Notes under the pieces: generated by a model
Seen by the model: only the letters and a program-made list of their open reading frames with translations
What the model was told of the DNA's origin: nothing
The model's database searches: none
Origin: Streptomyces sp. SID10853
GTDB taxonomy: Bacteria; Actinomycetota; Actinomycetes; Streptomycetales; Streptomycetaceae
NCBI RefSeq assembly: GCF_010548145.1
Contig: NZ_JAAGLN010000008.1
Span: forward strand, 1 to 64,000
DNA: 64,000 nucleotides
Reading direction: 5' to 3'
Shown: piece by piece, positions 8,321-16,650 of the stretch
Layout of the letters: each line of letters starts with the position of its first letter
Position numbering within the stretch: the stretch's first letter is position 1
Position numbers and translations under genes: made by a program

Positions 8321-10449
8321 GCACCACCACCTCCGATCTCCTGAAGGGCGCGGCCGAGCTGTTCCCCGGCGAGGTCGTCACCCAGGCACACGTACGCCAC
8401 CTCGAACTGCCGGGCGGCGCGGGCAGGTTCGCGCTCATCACGCTCGACAACGGCCTGGACCACACCAAGCCGACCACCTTCGGCCCGCAGTCGCTGGCGA
8501 ACCTCGACGCCGCCATCGACCAGGTCGAGAAAGAGGCCGCCGACGGTGCGATCGTCGGTATCGGCATCACGGGCAAGCCGTTCATCTTCGCGGTCGGCGC
8601 CGACCTCAAGGGTGTCGAGCTGCTGAAGAACCACTCGGACGCGCTCGCCATCGGCAAGGGCGGCCACGACGTCTTCAAGCGGCTGTCCACGCTGGCCGTC
8701 CCCACCTTCGCGTACTACAACGGCGCGGCGATGGGCGGTGGCGTCGAGGTCGGTCTGCACTGCGCCTACCGCACGGTGACCAAGTCGCTGCCCGCCTTCT
8801 CGCTCCCCGAGGTCTTCCTCGGTCTGGTACCCGGCTGGGGCGGCTGTGCGCTGCTGCCCAATCTGATCGGCGCGGACCGCGCGGTCTCGGTCATCATCGA
8901 GAACTCGCTGAACCAGAACCGGCAGTTGAAGGGCAAGCAGGTCCACGAGCTGGGGATCGCCGACGCGATCTTCGAGGGCGCCGACTTCCTGGAGCAGTCG
9001 CTGATCTGGACCTCCGCGGTCCTGCGCGGCGAGATCGAGGTCGTACGCCCGGAGATCGACCGCGGCGACGCCTGGGACCAGGCCGTCGAGCGCGGCAGGG
9101 CCATCGCCGACTCCAAGGTGCACGGCGCGGCCCCGGCCGCCTACCGCGCCCTTGACATCATCGCCGCCGCCAAGGACGGCGACCTGGACCGGGGCTTCGC
9201 CTCGGAGGACCAGGCCCTCGCCGACCTGATCATGGGCGGCGAACTGCGCAGCGGCATCTACGCGTTCAACCTGGTCCAGAAGCGCGCCAAGCGCCCGGCC
9301 GGCGCCCCGGACAAGAACCTGGCTCGCCCGGTCACCAAGGTCGGCGTCGTCGGCGCCGGCCTGATGGCCTCGCAGCTGGCGCTGCTCTTCCTGCGCCGCC
9401 TCGAAGTGCCGGTGGTGCTCACCGACATCGACCAGGAGCGTGTCGACAAGGGTGTGGGCTATGTGCACGCCGAGATCGACAAGCTGCTGCTGAAGTCCCG
9501 TATCAACCAGGACAAGGCCAACCGCCTCAAGGCCCTGGTGAGCGGTGTGCTCGACAAGGCCGAGGGCTTCGCGGACGCCGACTTCATCATCGAGGCGGTC
9601 TTCGAGGAGATCGGCGTCAAGCAGCAGGTGTTCGCGGAGGTCGAGGCGGTCGCCCCGGCGCACGCGATCCTCGCCACCAACACCTCCTCGCTCTCGGTCT
9701 CCGAGATGGCGTCGAAGCTGAAGCACCCCGAGCGGGTCGTCGGCTTCCACTTCTTCAACCCGGTCGCGATCCTGCCGCTCCTGGAGATCGTCCGCGGCGA
9801 GCAGACCGACGACGCCTCGCTGGCCACCGCGTTCGGTGTGGCGCGGAAGCTGAAGAAGACCGCGGTCCTGGTGAAGGACGCCCCGGCGTTCGTCGTCAAC
9901 CGCATCCTCACCCGCTTCATGGGCGAGATCCAGAACGTCATCGACGAGGGCACCCCGGTCGAGGTCGCCGAGAGGGCCGTCGAGCCGCTCGGCCTTCCGA
10001 TGTCGCCGCTGGTGCTGCTCGAACTGGTCGGCCCCGCCATCGGTCTGCACGTCTCGGAGACCCTGCACCGCGCCTTCCCCGAGCGCTTCACCGTCTCGGA
10101 GAACCTGGCCGCCGTCGTCAAGGCGGGCAAGCGCGGCTTCTACGTCTACGAGTCGGGCAAGCCCGAGCTGGACCCGGAGGTCGCCGCACTCCTCAAGCAG
10201 GGCACGTCGGTGCTCTCCGAGGAGCAGACCCGCGACCGTGTCCTGGACGCGGTGGCGCAGGAGATCGGTCTGATGCTGGAGGAGGGTGTCGTGGCCGAGG
10301 CCCAGGACATCGACCTCTGCCTGATCACCGGCGCCGGCTGGCCCTTCCACCTGGGCGGCATCACGCCGTACCTGGACCGTGAGGGCGTGTCGACGCGGGT
10401 GAACGGCAAGCCGTTCCTCGCCCGCGGTGTCGCGAGCATCCCTGCCTGA
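8317..10449 (+). CDS. fadB: Fatty acid oxidation complex alpha subunit (enoyl-CoA hydratase / 3-hydroxyacyl-CoA dehydrogenase)
   Basis: A 710-residue bifunctional enzyme catalysing hydration of enoyl-CoA and NAD-dependent oxidation of 3-hydroxyacyl-CoA. The N-terminal crotonase half shows the oxyanion-hole region FIFAVGADLKG (about residue 92) and GAAMGGGVEVGLH (about 138). The dehydrogenase half begins near residue 340 with KVGVVGAGLMASQLALLFL and carries the NAD-domain motif VVGFHFFNPVAILPL and APAFVVNRIL. Two C-terminal dehydrogenase domains complete it. GTG 8317 overlaps the fadA stop. The pair matches the core fadAB operon I remember from S. coelicolor (SCO6027-6026). Confidence 0.95.
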   Translation: MSTTTSDLLKGAAELFPGEVVTQAHVRHLELPGGAGRFALITLDNGLDHTKPTTFGPQSLANLDAAIDQVEKEAADGAIVGIGITGKPFIFAVGADLKGVELLKNHSDALAIGKGGHDVFKRLSTLAVPTFAYYNGAAMGGGVEVGLHCAYRTVTKSLPAFSLPEVFLGLVPGWGGCALLPNLIGADRAVSVIIENSLNQNRQLKGKQVHELGIADAIFEGADFLEQSLIWTSAVLRGEIEVVRPEIDRGDAWDQAVERGRAIADSKVHGAAPAAYRALDIIAAAKDGDLDRGFASEDQALADLIMGGELRSGIYAFNLVQKRAKRPAGAPDKNLARPVTKVGVVGAGLMASQLALLFLRRLEVPVVLTDIDQERVDKGVGYVHAEIDKLLLKSRINQDKANRLKALVSGVLDKAEGFADADFIIEAVFEEIGVKQQVFAEVEAVAPAHAILATNTSSLSVSEMASKLKHPERVVGFHFFNPVAILPLLEIVRGEQTDDASLATAFGVARKLKKTAVLVKDAPAFVVNRILTRFMGEIQNVIDEGTPVEVAERAVEPLGLPMSPLVLLELVGPAIGLHVSETLHRAFPERFTVSENLAAVVKAGKRGFYVYESGKPELDPEVAALLKQGTSVLSEEQTRDRVLDAVAQEIGLMLEEGVVAEAQDIDLCLITGAGWPFHLGGITPYLDREGVSTRVNGKPFLARGVASIPA

Positions 10450-10486
10450 CCCGGGCCGCTCCGGACCACCGGAGCCCCTCGCGCGT

Positions 10487-10517
10487 GTGCCCGTCCCGGT
10501 GATCCCGGGGCGGGCAC
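10487..10517 (+). terminator. Hairpin downstream of fadB
   Basis: Arms of 13 bp with a single mismatch (GTGCCCGTCCCGG against CCGGGGCGGGCAC) enclose a short loop 38 bp after the fadB stop. No T-run follows. It is placed as a terminator for fadAB before the oppositely oriented Lrp gene. Confidence 0.65.
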
Positions 10518-10702
10518 TCGCCGTTGAGGAGGGGGAATGGTGGTGGGACACGATGGTCTTTCCCCGGGTTCGTGGGAGTGGGGAGCCGACGGCCTGCCGG
10601 AGGGCGGCCAGGCCGGTGGGTATCTCGCCGCGGGGCGGCCCGTAGCACGGCATGGTGGTCGGTCGGTCAGAGTTCGCTCCCGACCAGTGAGGTCCGACGT
10701 GC

Positions 10703-11698
10703 TCACACCAGGCGGCCGCCCGTCACTCGGGTGGCGGCCTGCTTGAGCCTGCTGAGCAACGGGACGATCTCGACATGGGCCACTCCGGGGAGGCTGCCCA
10801 ACTGCTCAGTGACATAGCTGAAGAGTTCGGTGCTGTCGCGGCAGGTCACCGCGGCCACGATGTTCGCGGCGCCCGTGACCGCGGCGACCCAACTGGTCTG
10901 TCGATCAGCGGAGAGCGTTTCGCAGACCGCGACGATCCGGTCCGGTGAGACATGGAGGAGCAGCGTGGCCGAGGTGTGGTAGCCGAACGCTTCCAGCATC
11001 ACGTCCACGTCCACTGTGACCGCGCCACTGTCCAGTAGCGCCTGGAGACGGCCTCTGACGCGCGAGAGCGGCCAGTCGAGGGTGCGGGCCAGTGCTGACG
11101 CGGTGGCTCTGCCGTCCTTGCTCAGTTCCTCCAACAGCGGGCGGTCTCCGGGGAGGACCGGACTGTACGTCGCCTTCCGTCGGCGTGGATCGCAGCCCTG
11201 AAGAAGATCTCGTTTCGCGTCCTCCCCCAGCGGTTCCTCGAAGCCCGACCATTCGGCAGGGCCGCCGGAGTACGAGTGCAGCACCAGGTGGGTGGTGAAC
11301 GAGAGCACTTCTGATGTATGCGAGATCCGGGGCAGCACTCCCGTGCCTCCCGCAGTATCGGCGGGCAGGCTCGTGGTGCACATCAGCTCCGCGCCGCCGG
11401 AGTGCAGAGCGACCCAAAAGACATCGTTGCGTGCGGCCAGCGCATTGCCGAGGCGTGCGGCGGCAGCGGGGCGGCACTGCAACCGCAGCAGCCAGAGCGG
11501 ATGTCTGGCGGAGGCGGCCGCCTCGCTGACCAGGACGCGGAGCACACCTGCCTCGCGCATGGTGCGGTAGCGGCGGGTCACGGTCTGCTCCGATACCCCC
11601 ACCACCTCGGCGATTCGTCTCATCGGGGCTCGCCCGTCGAGCATGAGGCATTGGAGGATCTGCTGATCTACAACATCCATCACAGAAGTTTCGTTCAT
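10703..11698 (-). CDS. Lrp/AsnC family transcriptional regulator with two HTH domains
   Basis: A 331-residue regulator, about twice the length of a classical Lrp. Two AsnC-type winged HTHs are visible: one at about residues 8-55 (DQQILQCLMLDGRAPMRRIAEVVGVSEQ) and one at about 178-225 (LLEELSKDGRATASALARTLDW). Each is followed by a region resembling the ligand-binding RAM fold. This tandem architecture is common in actinobacteria. ATG 11698 is used here; ATG 11680 is an alternative and neither has a clear ribosome site. It is divergent from the VOC gene at 11781, so that gene and itself are the likeliest targets. Confidence 0.85.
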   Translation of the reverse strand: MNETSVMDVVDQQILQCLMLDGRAPMRRIAEVVGVSEQTVTRRYRTMREAGVLRVLVSEAAASARHPLWLLRLQCRPAAAARLGNALAARNDVFWVALHSGGAELMCTTSLPADTAGGTGVLPRISHTSEVLSFTTHLVLHSYSGGPAEWSGFEEPLGEDAKRDLLQGCDPRRRKATYSPVLPGDRPLLEELSKDGRATASALARTLDWPLSRVRGRLQALLDSGAVTVDVDVMLEAFGYHTSATLLLHVSPDRIVAVCETLSADRQTSWVAAVTGAANIVAAVTCRDSTELFSYVTEQLGSLPGVAHVEIVPLLSRLKQAATRVTGGRLV

Positions 11699-11780
11699 CT
11701 GGGCGGATCACATGGGAGTTATTGGCAAGTTCCAGTCGCCTTCCTGGAGCTTTCTCCGTTGCGTGGCGAACACTCGGTGC

Positions 11781-12245
11781 ATGAGCGTTTTGAACCACCA
11801 GATCGTCCGGTCCCGCGACGCAGGGGCCTCCGCCCGTTTTCTGGCCGACATGATGGGCTTCGGGCTTCCGGTGCAGCTGGGCCACTTCGTGATGGTGCGC
11901 GTGAGCCCTGACGTCACCTTCGATTTCATGAGCACCGACCGCGACATCACGGCGCAGCACTACGCCTTCCTGGTCAGCGAGGCGGAGTTCGATGTGATCT
12001 TCGCCCGGGTTCAGGAGCGGGGCCTGGAGTACTGGGCTGACCCCCGGCATCAGGACGCGGGGCACATCAACCGCCTCGACGACGGCCGCGGCGTCTACTT
12101 CAACGACCCCAGCGGTCATGAGCTGGAGATCGTCACACGCCCCTACGGCAGTGGCGGGCTCGATGCCGAGCACGTCAACCCGCTGTTGGTCGAGGAGATC
12201 ACGGTGAACGGGAAGTTGCCGGATCTGTCAGCACCGAGCCGTTGA
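11781..12245 (+). CDS. VOC/glyoxalase-fold protein
   Basis: A 154-residue protein of the vicinal oxygen chelate superfamily, probably a metal-dependent dioxygenase or a binding protein. It has the paired beta-alpha-beta modules: NHQIVRSRDAGASARFLADMMGF at the N-terminus and HYAFLVSEAEFDVIFARVQERG in the middle. It ends with FNDPSGHELEIVTRPYG, where the glutamate is a typical metal ligand; His in LNHQIV and His in AQHYAF are the other candidates. ATG 11781 begins at the fold; the frame opens 23 codons earlier. Substrate unknown. It is divergent from the Lrp-type regulator. Confidence 0.75.
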   Translation: MSVLNHQIVRSRDAGASARFLADMMGFGLPVQLGHFVMVRVSPDVTFDFMSTDRDITAQHYAFLVSEAEFDVIFARVQERGLEYWADPRHQDAGHINRLDDGRGVYFNDPSGHELEIVTRPYGSGGLDAEHVNPLLVEEITVNGKLPDLSAPSR

Positions 12246-12424
12246 CCGACCCTCCCCTCGTCCAGGTCCCGATCGCCGGCACCCGGCCGAACCGTGCGGG
12301 CAGGCCCACGGCTCGGTGGGTCGTCGAACAGGCCGCCGGGAGCGGCGTCCTCGGCATCGAGGCCGTCGGCCTGCCGAGACCGACCTGGGTCACAGACCGC
12401 GCGGCAGCCTGCATCGCGGCCTGA
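12242..12424 (+). pseudogene. Truncated NADPH-dependent FMN reductase remnant
   Basis: A 60-codon frame opening with TTG across the stop of the VOC gene. Its first ~30 residues, VQVPIAGTRPNRAGRPTARWVVEQA, match the FMN-binding N-terminus of SsuE/ArsH-like flavin reductases, where a G-S-T-R-x-x-R loop binds the flavin phosphate. After residue 35 the similarity stops, and the rest of the ~190-residue domain, including the YN motif, is absent in every frame. I read it as a deletion relic. The next gene begins 44 bp on. Confidence 0.4.
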
Positions 12425-12468
12425 ACCGAGCGCCGGATCACCCCGCCAGTCTCCGAAAGAGAGCCATC

Positions 12469-12840
12469 ATGCCGAAATTCCACGAGTTGGACGCCCGCGT
12501 TGCCCTCGCTGACCAGCTCAACGAGGAGGGCGGACCGGTCATCCTCGTCAACGTCCTGTCCGTCGCCCCCGAAGATGTCGACCAGCTGCTGCTGGCCTGG
12601 TCCACCGACGCGGCCGCTCTGAAGAACCAACCGGGCTTCATCTTCACCCAGTTGTACCGCGGTATCGCAGGCAGCAGCACGTTCCTCAATCACGCCGTCT
12701 GGGAGTCGACGGACCACTACCGTGCGGCCCGGCTCGACGACAGCGTGCGCGCGGCCGCTCGCGAGCTCTACCCGGCCAGCCTCGTCGCCACCCCGCACCT
12801 GTTCCGAGCGCAGGCCGTGCCGGGGATTTGCGTCGCCTGA
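12469..12840 (+). CDS. Antibiotic biosynthesis monooxygenase (ABM) domain protein
   Basis: A 123-residue protein with the ferredoxin-like ABM fold, usually a cofactor-free monooxygenase or haem-degrading dimer. ATG 12469 follows GAAAGAGAGCC. The strand PVILVNVLSVAPEDVDQLL (about residues 21-39) and QPGFIFTQLYRGIAGSSTFLNHAVWES (about 53-79), with its conserved tryptophan and the following Y-x-A, are the family pattern. The substrate is not predictable. It is probably co-transcribed with the VOC gene and the flavin-reductase relic, which would once have made a small oxidation cassette. Confidence 0.7.
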   Translation: MPKFHELDARVALADQLNEEGGPVILVNVLSVAPEDVDQLLLAWSTDAAALKNQPGFIFTQLYRGIAGSSTFLNHAVWESTDHYRAARLDDSVRAAARELYPASLVATPHLFRAQAVPGICVA

Positions 12841-13078
12841 CGCATTGGCGCGCACCGCACGGCAAGGGCAGTAAACGCCGCACAACAGCCCCTGCAGTCC
12901 TCAGCCCGCGTCTGCGTCGGGCACGCCAACGCCGGCCCACGGCAGTGGGCCCCGATGCGCCGGTGCACCGGACGCCGCGACGCCTTCGCCCGGACCGGCG
13001 AGCGATCAGCGGACTGATCTCCGACCGGGCCGTGGAACGGCCCACCCGCGAGCACAGCACCGGACCGATGGTGCGGGG

Positions 13079-14080
13079 TCAGCGCAGCGGCAGGCTTTCG
13101 AGGGTGAAGACCGGGCTGGTCAGCGGATCGCCGTAAAGGAAGGTGTCCATCTGGGAGTTGGTCACCAGCAGCTGGTCCTGGCGCACGGCGACGCCGGTGG
13201 TGGTGTCGGCCCCGGGGAAGGTGCGGGCGGAGAGGACGTCGGCCCGGGTGGCGTCGCCGGACAGCCGCACGACGTCGACCTCGTTGTTCACGGAACGGGC
13301 GACGTACAAGGTGTTCCCTTGCCGTGTTATCCCGTCGGCGCCGGCCAGGGCTGGTGCGGCGATCTTGTGGATCTCGCCGGTGGCGAGGGTGAGCCGGTAG
13401 AGCGCGCCGCTGTACCAGTAGCCGATGATCAACGACTTGCCGTCGGGGGTGGTGACGATGCCGTTGCCGTTGGACTGGCCGGCCACGTAGTCCGGCAGGC
13501 GGTAGGCCACCTCCAGGGCCCGATGGGCGCCGGTGGCGGGGGCGTTCACCTCGGCGGCCGGGATCCGGTAGACGACGGCGCGGAAGGAGTCGGTGATGTA
13601 GACGTCCCCGTCGGGGGTGACAGTCGCGTCGTTGACGAGGGTCGGCTCGCCCGTGTCGGCGACGGTGTAGGAGGAGACGAGTTTCCCGGTGTTCGTGTAG
13701 ACGAAGAAACGCCCGGTGAAGGCACCGGCGACCAGCAGGCGGTTGCCGGTCGTCTTGATCCCGGTGGCCTGGGTACGGCCGTCCTGGCCGCCCGGCAGAA
13801 AGGGGTTGAGCGTCTTCGCCCCGGGGCGCCCACGATAGACGGTGCCGTCGGCGATGCTGGCGGTGTAGACGTAGTGGCGGTCGGCCGCGACGCTCTCCGG
13901 GAAGGCCCGGCTGCCGTTGACCGTGATCGTGCGGCCGTCGCCCTCACGGTTATGGGCGGGCGGGGTATGGGCGGGAGCGGCGACGGCGGGAAGCGTGGGA
14001 GCCGCCAGGGTGGCGGACGTCGCGATGAGGGCGAGGAGCGCGCGCCGCCAAGCGGAGTGCGCGGTGGTGCGGGTGGACAT
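13079..14080 (-). CDS. Secreted SMP-30/NHL-type beta-propeller protein
   Basis: A 333-residue protein starting at ATG 14080 with a Sec signal peptide: basic RRALLALIATSATLA, then AVAA-PA as a likely cleavage site near residue 34. The mature part repeats strand motifs such as DRHYVYTASIADGTVYRG, NDATVTPDGDVYITDSF, NGIVTTPDGKSLIIGYW and GADGITRQGNTLYVARS. That is a six-bladed propeller of the gluconolactonase/SMP-30 superfamily. Metal ligands of true lactonases are not obvious, so enzymatic activity is uncertain. Such proteins are sometimes labelled superoxide dismutase in Streptomyces genomes; nothing here supports that. It is divergent from the HxlR gene, its likely regulator. Confidence 0.75.
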   Translation of the reverse strand: MSTRTTAHSAWRRALLALIATSATLAAPTLPAVAAPAHTPPAHNREGDGRTITVNGSRAFPESVAADRHYVYTASIADGTVYRGRPGAKTLNPFLPGGQDGRTQATGIKTTGNRLLVAGAFTGRFFVYTNTGKLVSSYTVADTGEPTLVNDATVTPDGDVYITDSFRAVVYRIPAAEVNAPATGAHRALEVAYRLPDYVAGQSNGNGIVTTPDGKSLIIGYWYSGALYRLTLATGEIHKIAAPALAGADGITRQGNTLYVARSVNNEVDVVRLSGDATRADVLSARTFPGADTTTGVAVRQDQLLVTNSQMDTFLYGDPLTSPVFTLESLPLR

Positions 14081-14253
14081 CGTGCAGGACCTTTCCCTGG
14101 GGAACCGGAGGGACGTGGACAAGTGGGGAAAGGGGACGTGCGCCGGCTCGGCGGGCAGGCCGGCGCCGGCGACAACCATCGACATGGAGGCCCCCCTTCC
14201 TGCCGCGGACCTCCCGCGGCACGAACCCCAGGATGACCTGGTCACTCTCCTTT

Positions 14254-14278
14254 GGTAAGGGACCACTTCCAGGTAAGG
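14254..14278. promoter_or_regulatory. Direct-repeat operator candidate for the HxlR regulator
   Basis: GGTAAGG occurs at 14254-14260 and again at 14272-14278, 18 bp apart in the same orientation. Each copy is followed by GACCAC (after zero or one extra base). They lie in the divergent promoter region between the secreted propeller gene and the HxlR gene, the usual location for HxlR sites. Confidence 0.4.
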
Positions 14279-14312
14279 TGACCACCCGGACGAAAGCATC
14301 GAGGTGAGCACA

Positions 14313-14714
14313 GTGGCGACCGCTGAGGATGTGATCGAGCCCATACCGTCATGGGACCCGTACGCGCGCGGCTGCCCCTCGCGTGACGTGCTCGACCAGA
14401 TCGGCAGCAAGTGGGCGGTTCTCGTACTGGGCGAACTCGGCAAGCACGGAGCGTGCCGGTCCACCCAACTGCGGCACCGGCTGGCGGGAGTGAGCGAGAA
14501 GATGCTCACCCGGACGCTGCGCACCCTCGAACGCGACGGACTGGTCCTGCGGACGGTGTACCCGGAGGTCCCGGCCCGCGTGGAGTACGAGTTGACCCCG
14601 CTCGGCCAGACGCTGCGCGATCCCCTGAGGGCGCTCACGGAGTGGTCGGTACGGCACATCGAGGAAGTCCTCGCCGCCCGTGAGGAGTACGACGGCCGCA
14701 CCACGAGACGCTAG
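14313..14714 (+). CDS. HxlR-family transcriptional regulator
   Basis: A 133-residue winged-HTH regulator. GTG 14313 has GAGGTGA at 14301-14307 with 5-nt spacing; GTG 14304 is the alternative. The family hallmark is complete: CPSRDVLDQIGSKWAVLVLGEL with the conserved cysteine, then HRLAGVSEKMLTRTLRTLERDGL as recognition helix and wing approach, and YELTPLGQTL. The cysteine suggests thiol or aldehyde sensing as in HxlR/YodB relatives, which is inferred only. It is divergent from the secreted propeller gene. Confidence 0.88.
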   Translation: MATAEDVIEPIPSWDPYARGCPSRDVLDQIGSKWAVLVLGELGKHGACRSTQLRHRLAGVSEKMLTRTLRTLERDGLVLRTVYPEVPARVEYELTPLGQTLRDPLRALTEWSVRHIEEVLAAREEYDGRTTRR

Positions 14715-15434
14715 TACTGCAACGGTCTGTGTCGTTCCGAACGGAAACGGTGCGGACGGTGCCGCTGGCACATGGGCTGACGTCGTCACCGACCGGATAC
14801 GGGTGCTGGGCCCAGCGGCCTCGTGGGATACGTACGAGTGTCTGCCAAGGGGCAGTTGCCCGACCGGCAGAGCCGGGACCCCGGAGGAAAGCAGCCGTCG
14901 CCGAGCTGAAGCAGTAGAGGGAGGGAAGTTACCCGGTGACCACCGGGTGGCTGTCACCGCCTGCGGCCCAGAACGTGTCGTGCCGATGGGGCTGCCGTTC
15001 CTCGCAGGTCTCCTTCGGTGGCCGAGCGAGCACCACCCTGGCCTTGTGCCGGAGGCCGTAGACCTCCACCACCGCTTGCCCGTCAACGGGTGCGGCCTGT
15101 AGAGGATCCGGACCGGTTCCCGCTGGTTCAGCAGCGGCCCGGAGCGCGGCGCAAGCGGCGGCGGCGGTACGGCGCTGCTCGGTGCCGCGGCCCCGGCGGG
15201 CGCGGCCGCAACGAGCAGCGCCGCGGCGGATCCCCCTTGGCGCACACCAGCACGACAGACACACACAGGACGCACACATTTGCCTATATGCTCTGGTGCC
15301 AATCGAAACCGGCGGCAACGACGTCCCCCCTTTTTCGCGCCGTCGCACCCGACCGATCGCCAGTCCCCCCATGCCAGACGCGGTCGTCACTCCGCCACAA
15401 CCGCCGATTCCCGGGATCAGAGGACAACCACGGC
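14715..15434. other. Gene-poor gap with a possible decayed small ORF
   Basis: About 720 bp without an intact gene. On the minus strand near 15030-15120 one frame reads VRILYRPHPLTG and the neighbouring frame continues VVEVYGLRHKARVVL, as if one small protein had been broken by a frameshift. The sequence right after the HxlR stop (AGTACTGCAACGG at about 14713) resembles insertion-sequence ends I have seen in Streptomyces. No transposase is present. The promoter of the LCP gene is probably near 15280-15300 (TATATGCT). Confidence 0.35.
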
Positions 15435-16496
15435 ATGACTGAGGCCACCACCACCCCGCCCCACTCACGCAAGGCCCCCCGGCAGCGCCGTCGTGGGCTC
15501 CGCATCGCTCTGCTCGTACTCCTGGTGCTGGTCCTCGCCGCGGGCGGGACCGCATGGTGGCTGTACAGCAGCCTGAACGGCAACATCAAGGGCGTCGACA
15601 TCAACAAGTCGCTCGGCAAGGACCGTCCGGAGAAGCTGCCCACCACCGGGCAGAACCTGCTGGTCCTGGGGTCCGACTCACGGGCCGGGGAGAACGGGAG
15701 GATCGCGGGCGGCAACGTCAGCGGGGCCCGCTCCGACACCGCGCTGGTGATCCATGTGCCCGAGGGGCGCAGCAGGGCGACCGCGGTCAGTATCCCGCGG
15801 GACACCCTGGTGACCCGGCCCGAGTGCGCCAAGCCGGACGGCTCGTCGATGCCCGCCGCGCACCGGGTGATGTTCAACTCGGTCTACTCGCAGGTCGGTC
15901 CGGCCTGTGTGGTGAAGACCGTGGAGCAGATGTCCCATGTACGGATCGACCACTACATGGAGATCGACTTCGCCGGTTTCAAGGGACTCGTGGACGCGAT
16001 GGGCGGGGTGACCGTCGACGTCCCGCAGGACATCCACGACGGAGCGGGCGGCCTCAGCCTCAAGGCGGGTCCGCAGAAGCTGAACGGCACCCAGTCCCTG
16101 GAGTTCGTACGGACCAGGCACGGCATAGGGGACGGCAGCGACCTGGGCAGGATCGGGCTCCAGCAGCAGTTCCTGCTCGACCTGTTGAGCGAGGTGCAGA
16201 AGCAGGACATGCTGAGCAGCCCCTCCAAGACGTACAAGATCGCCAACTCCGCGACCAAGTCCCTGACCACCGACTCGGATCTGGCCTCGCTCACCTCGCT
16301 CGCCGAGTTCGCCCGCAGCATGAAGGGCGTCAACCCGGACACCATGGAGACGATCATGCTCCCGGTGGCGTACGACAAGACCGACCCCAACCGCGTGGTG
16401 GCGGCCGAGCCGCAGGCCACCCAGTTGTGGAAGGCGATCCGCACGGACACCGAGGTCCCCGATGCGGCGAAGAAGTCCCCGGCACACGGCGGTTGA
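15435..16496 (+). CDS. LytR-CpsA-Psr (LCP) family cell-wall glycopolymer ligase
   Basis: A 353-residue membrane-anchored enzyme that transfers teichoic acid-like or other glycopolymers from a lipid carrier to peptidoglycan. The N-terminus is cytoplasmic and basic, with one transmembrane helix at about residues 24-42 (LRIALLVLLVLVLAAGG). The extracellular LCP domain shows LLVLGSDSRAG, the arginine/aspartate motif ARSDTALVIHV, AVSIPRDTLV, FAGFKGLVDAMGGV and FVRTRHGIGDGSDLGRIGLQQQFL, all phosphate/lipid-binding elements. There is no C-terminal LytR_C domain. ATG 15435 is the only good start. No wall-polymer genes are adjacent, so the polymer is unknown. Confidence 0.9.
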   Translation: MTEATTTPPHSRKAPRQRRRGLRIALLVLLVLVLAAGGTAWWLYSSLNGNIKGVDINKSLGKDRPEKLPTTGQNLLVLGSDSRAGENGRIAGGNVSGARSDTALVIHVPEGRSRATAVSIPRDTLVTRPECAKPDGSSMPAAHRVMFNSVYSQVGPACVVKTVEQMSHVRIDHYMEIDFAGFKGLVDAMGGVTVDVPQDIHDGAGGLSLKAGPQKLNGTQSLEFVRTRHGIGDGSDLGRIGLQQQFLLDLLSEVQKQDMLSSPSKTYKIANSATKSLTTDSDLASLTSLAEFARSMKGVNPDTMETIMLPVAYDKTDPNRVVAAEPQATQLWKAIRTDTEVPDAAKKSPAHGG

Positions 16497-16530
16497 CCGT
16501 CGCGGCCCGGCCTCCGGGGCTGCTGCCGCC

Positions 16531-16650
16531 CAGAACCGGGGCGGCCGCTCAGAACCCGGGGCGGCTGTTCAGAGCCCAGGGCGGCTCAGAGCCCGGGGCC
16601 GCTCAGAGCCCGGGACGGCCGCTCACGCCCAGCCCGGGGCGGCCGCTCAC
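16531..16650. repeat. Degenerate tandem repeat between convergent genes
   Basis: About six imperfect copies of a 17-24-bp unit of the form CAGAGCCCGGGGCGGCCGCT start at 16531, 16550, 16570, 16587, 16604 and 16624. They fill the space between the LCP stop and the stop of the minus-strand gene at 16647 and run a few bases into it. Each unit is self-complementary in part, so the array could fold and act as a terminator. Confidence 0.6.

Noticed and set aside
8224-10653. An 809-codon minus-strand frame opposite fadB
   Set aside because: Codon-bias shadow of fadB: low-complexity R/G/V/D-rich product with no domains.
13079-14704. A 541-codon start for the secreted propeller
   Set aside because: The extra N-terminus overlaps the HxlR gene in antisense. 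The signal peptide begins at ATG 14080.
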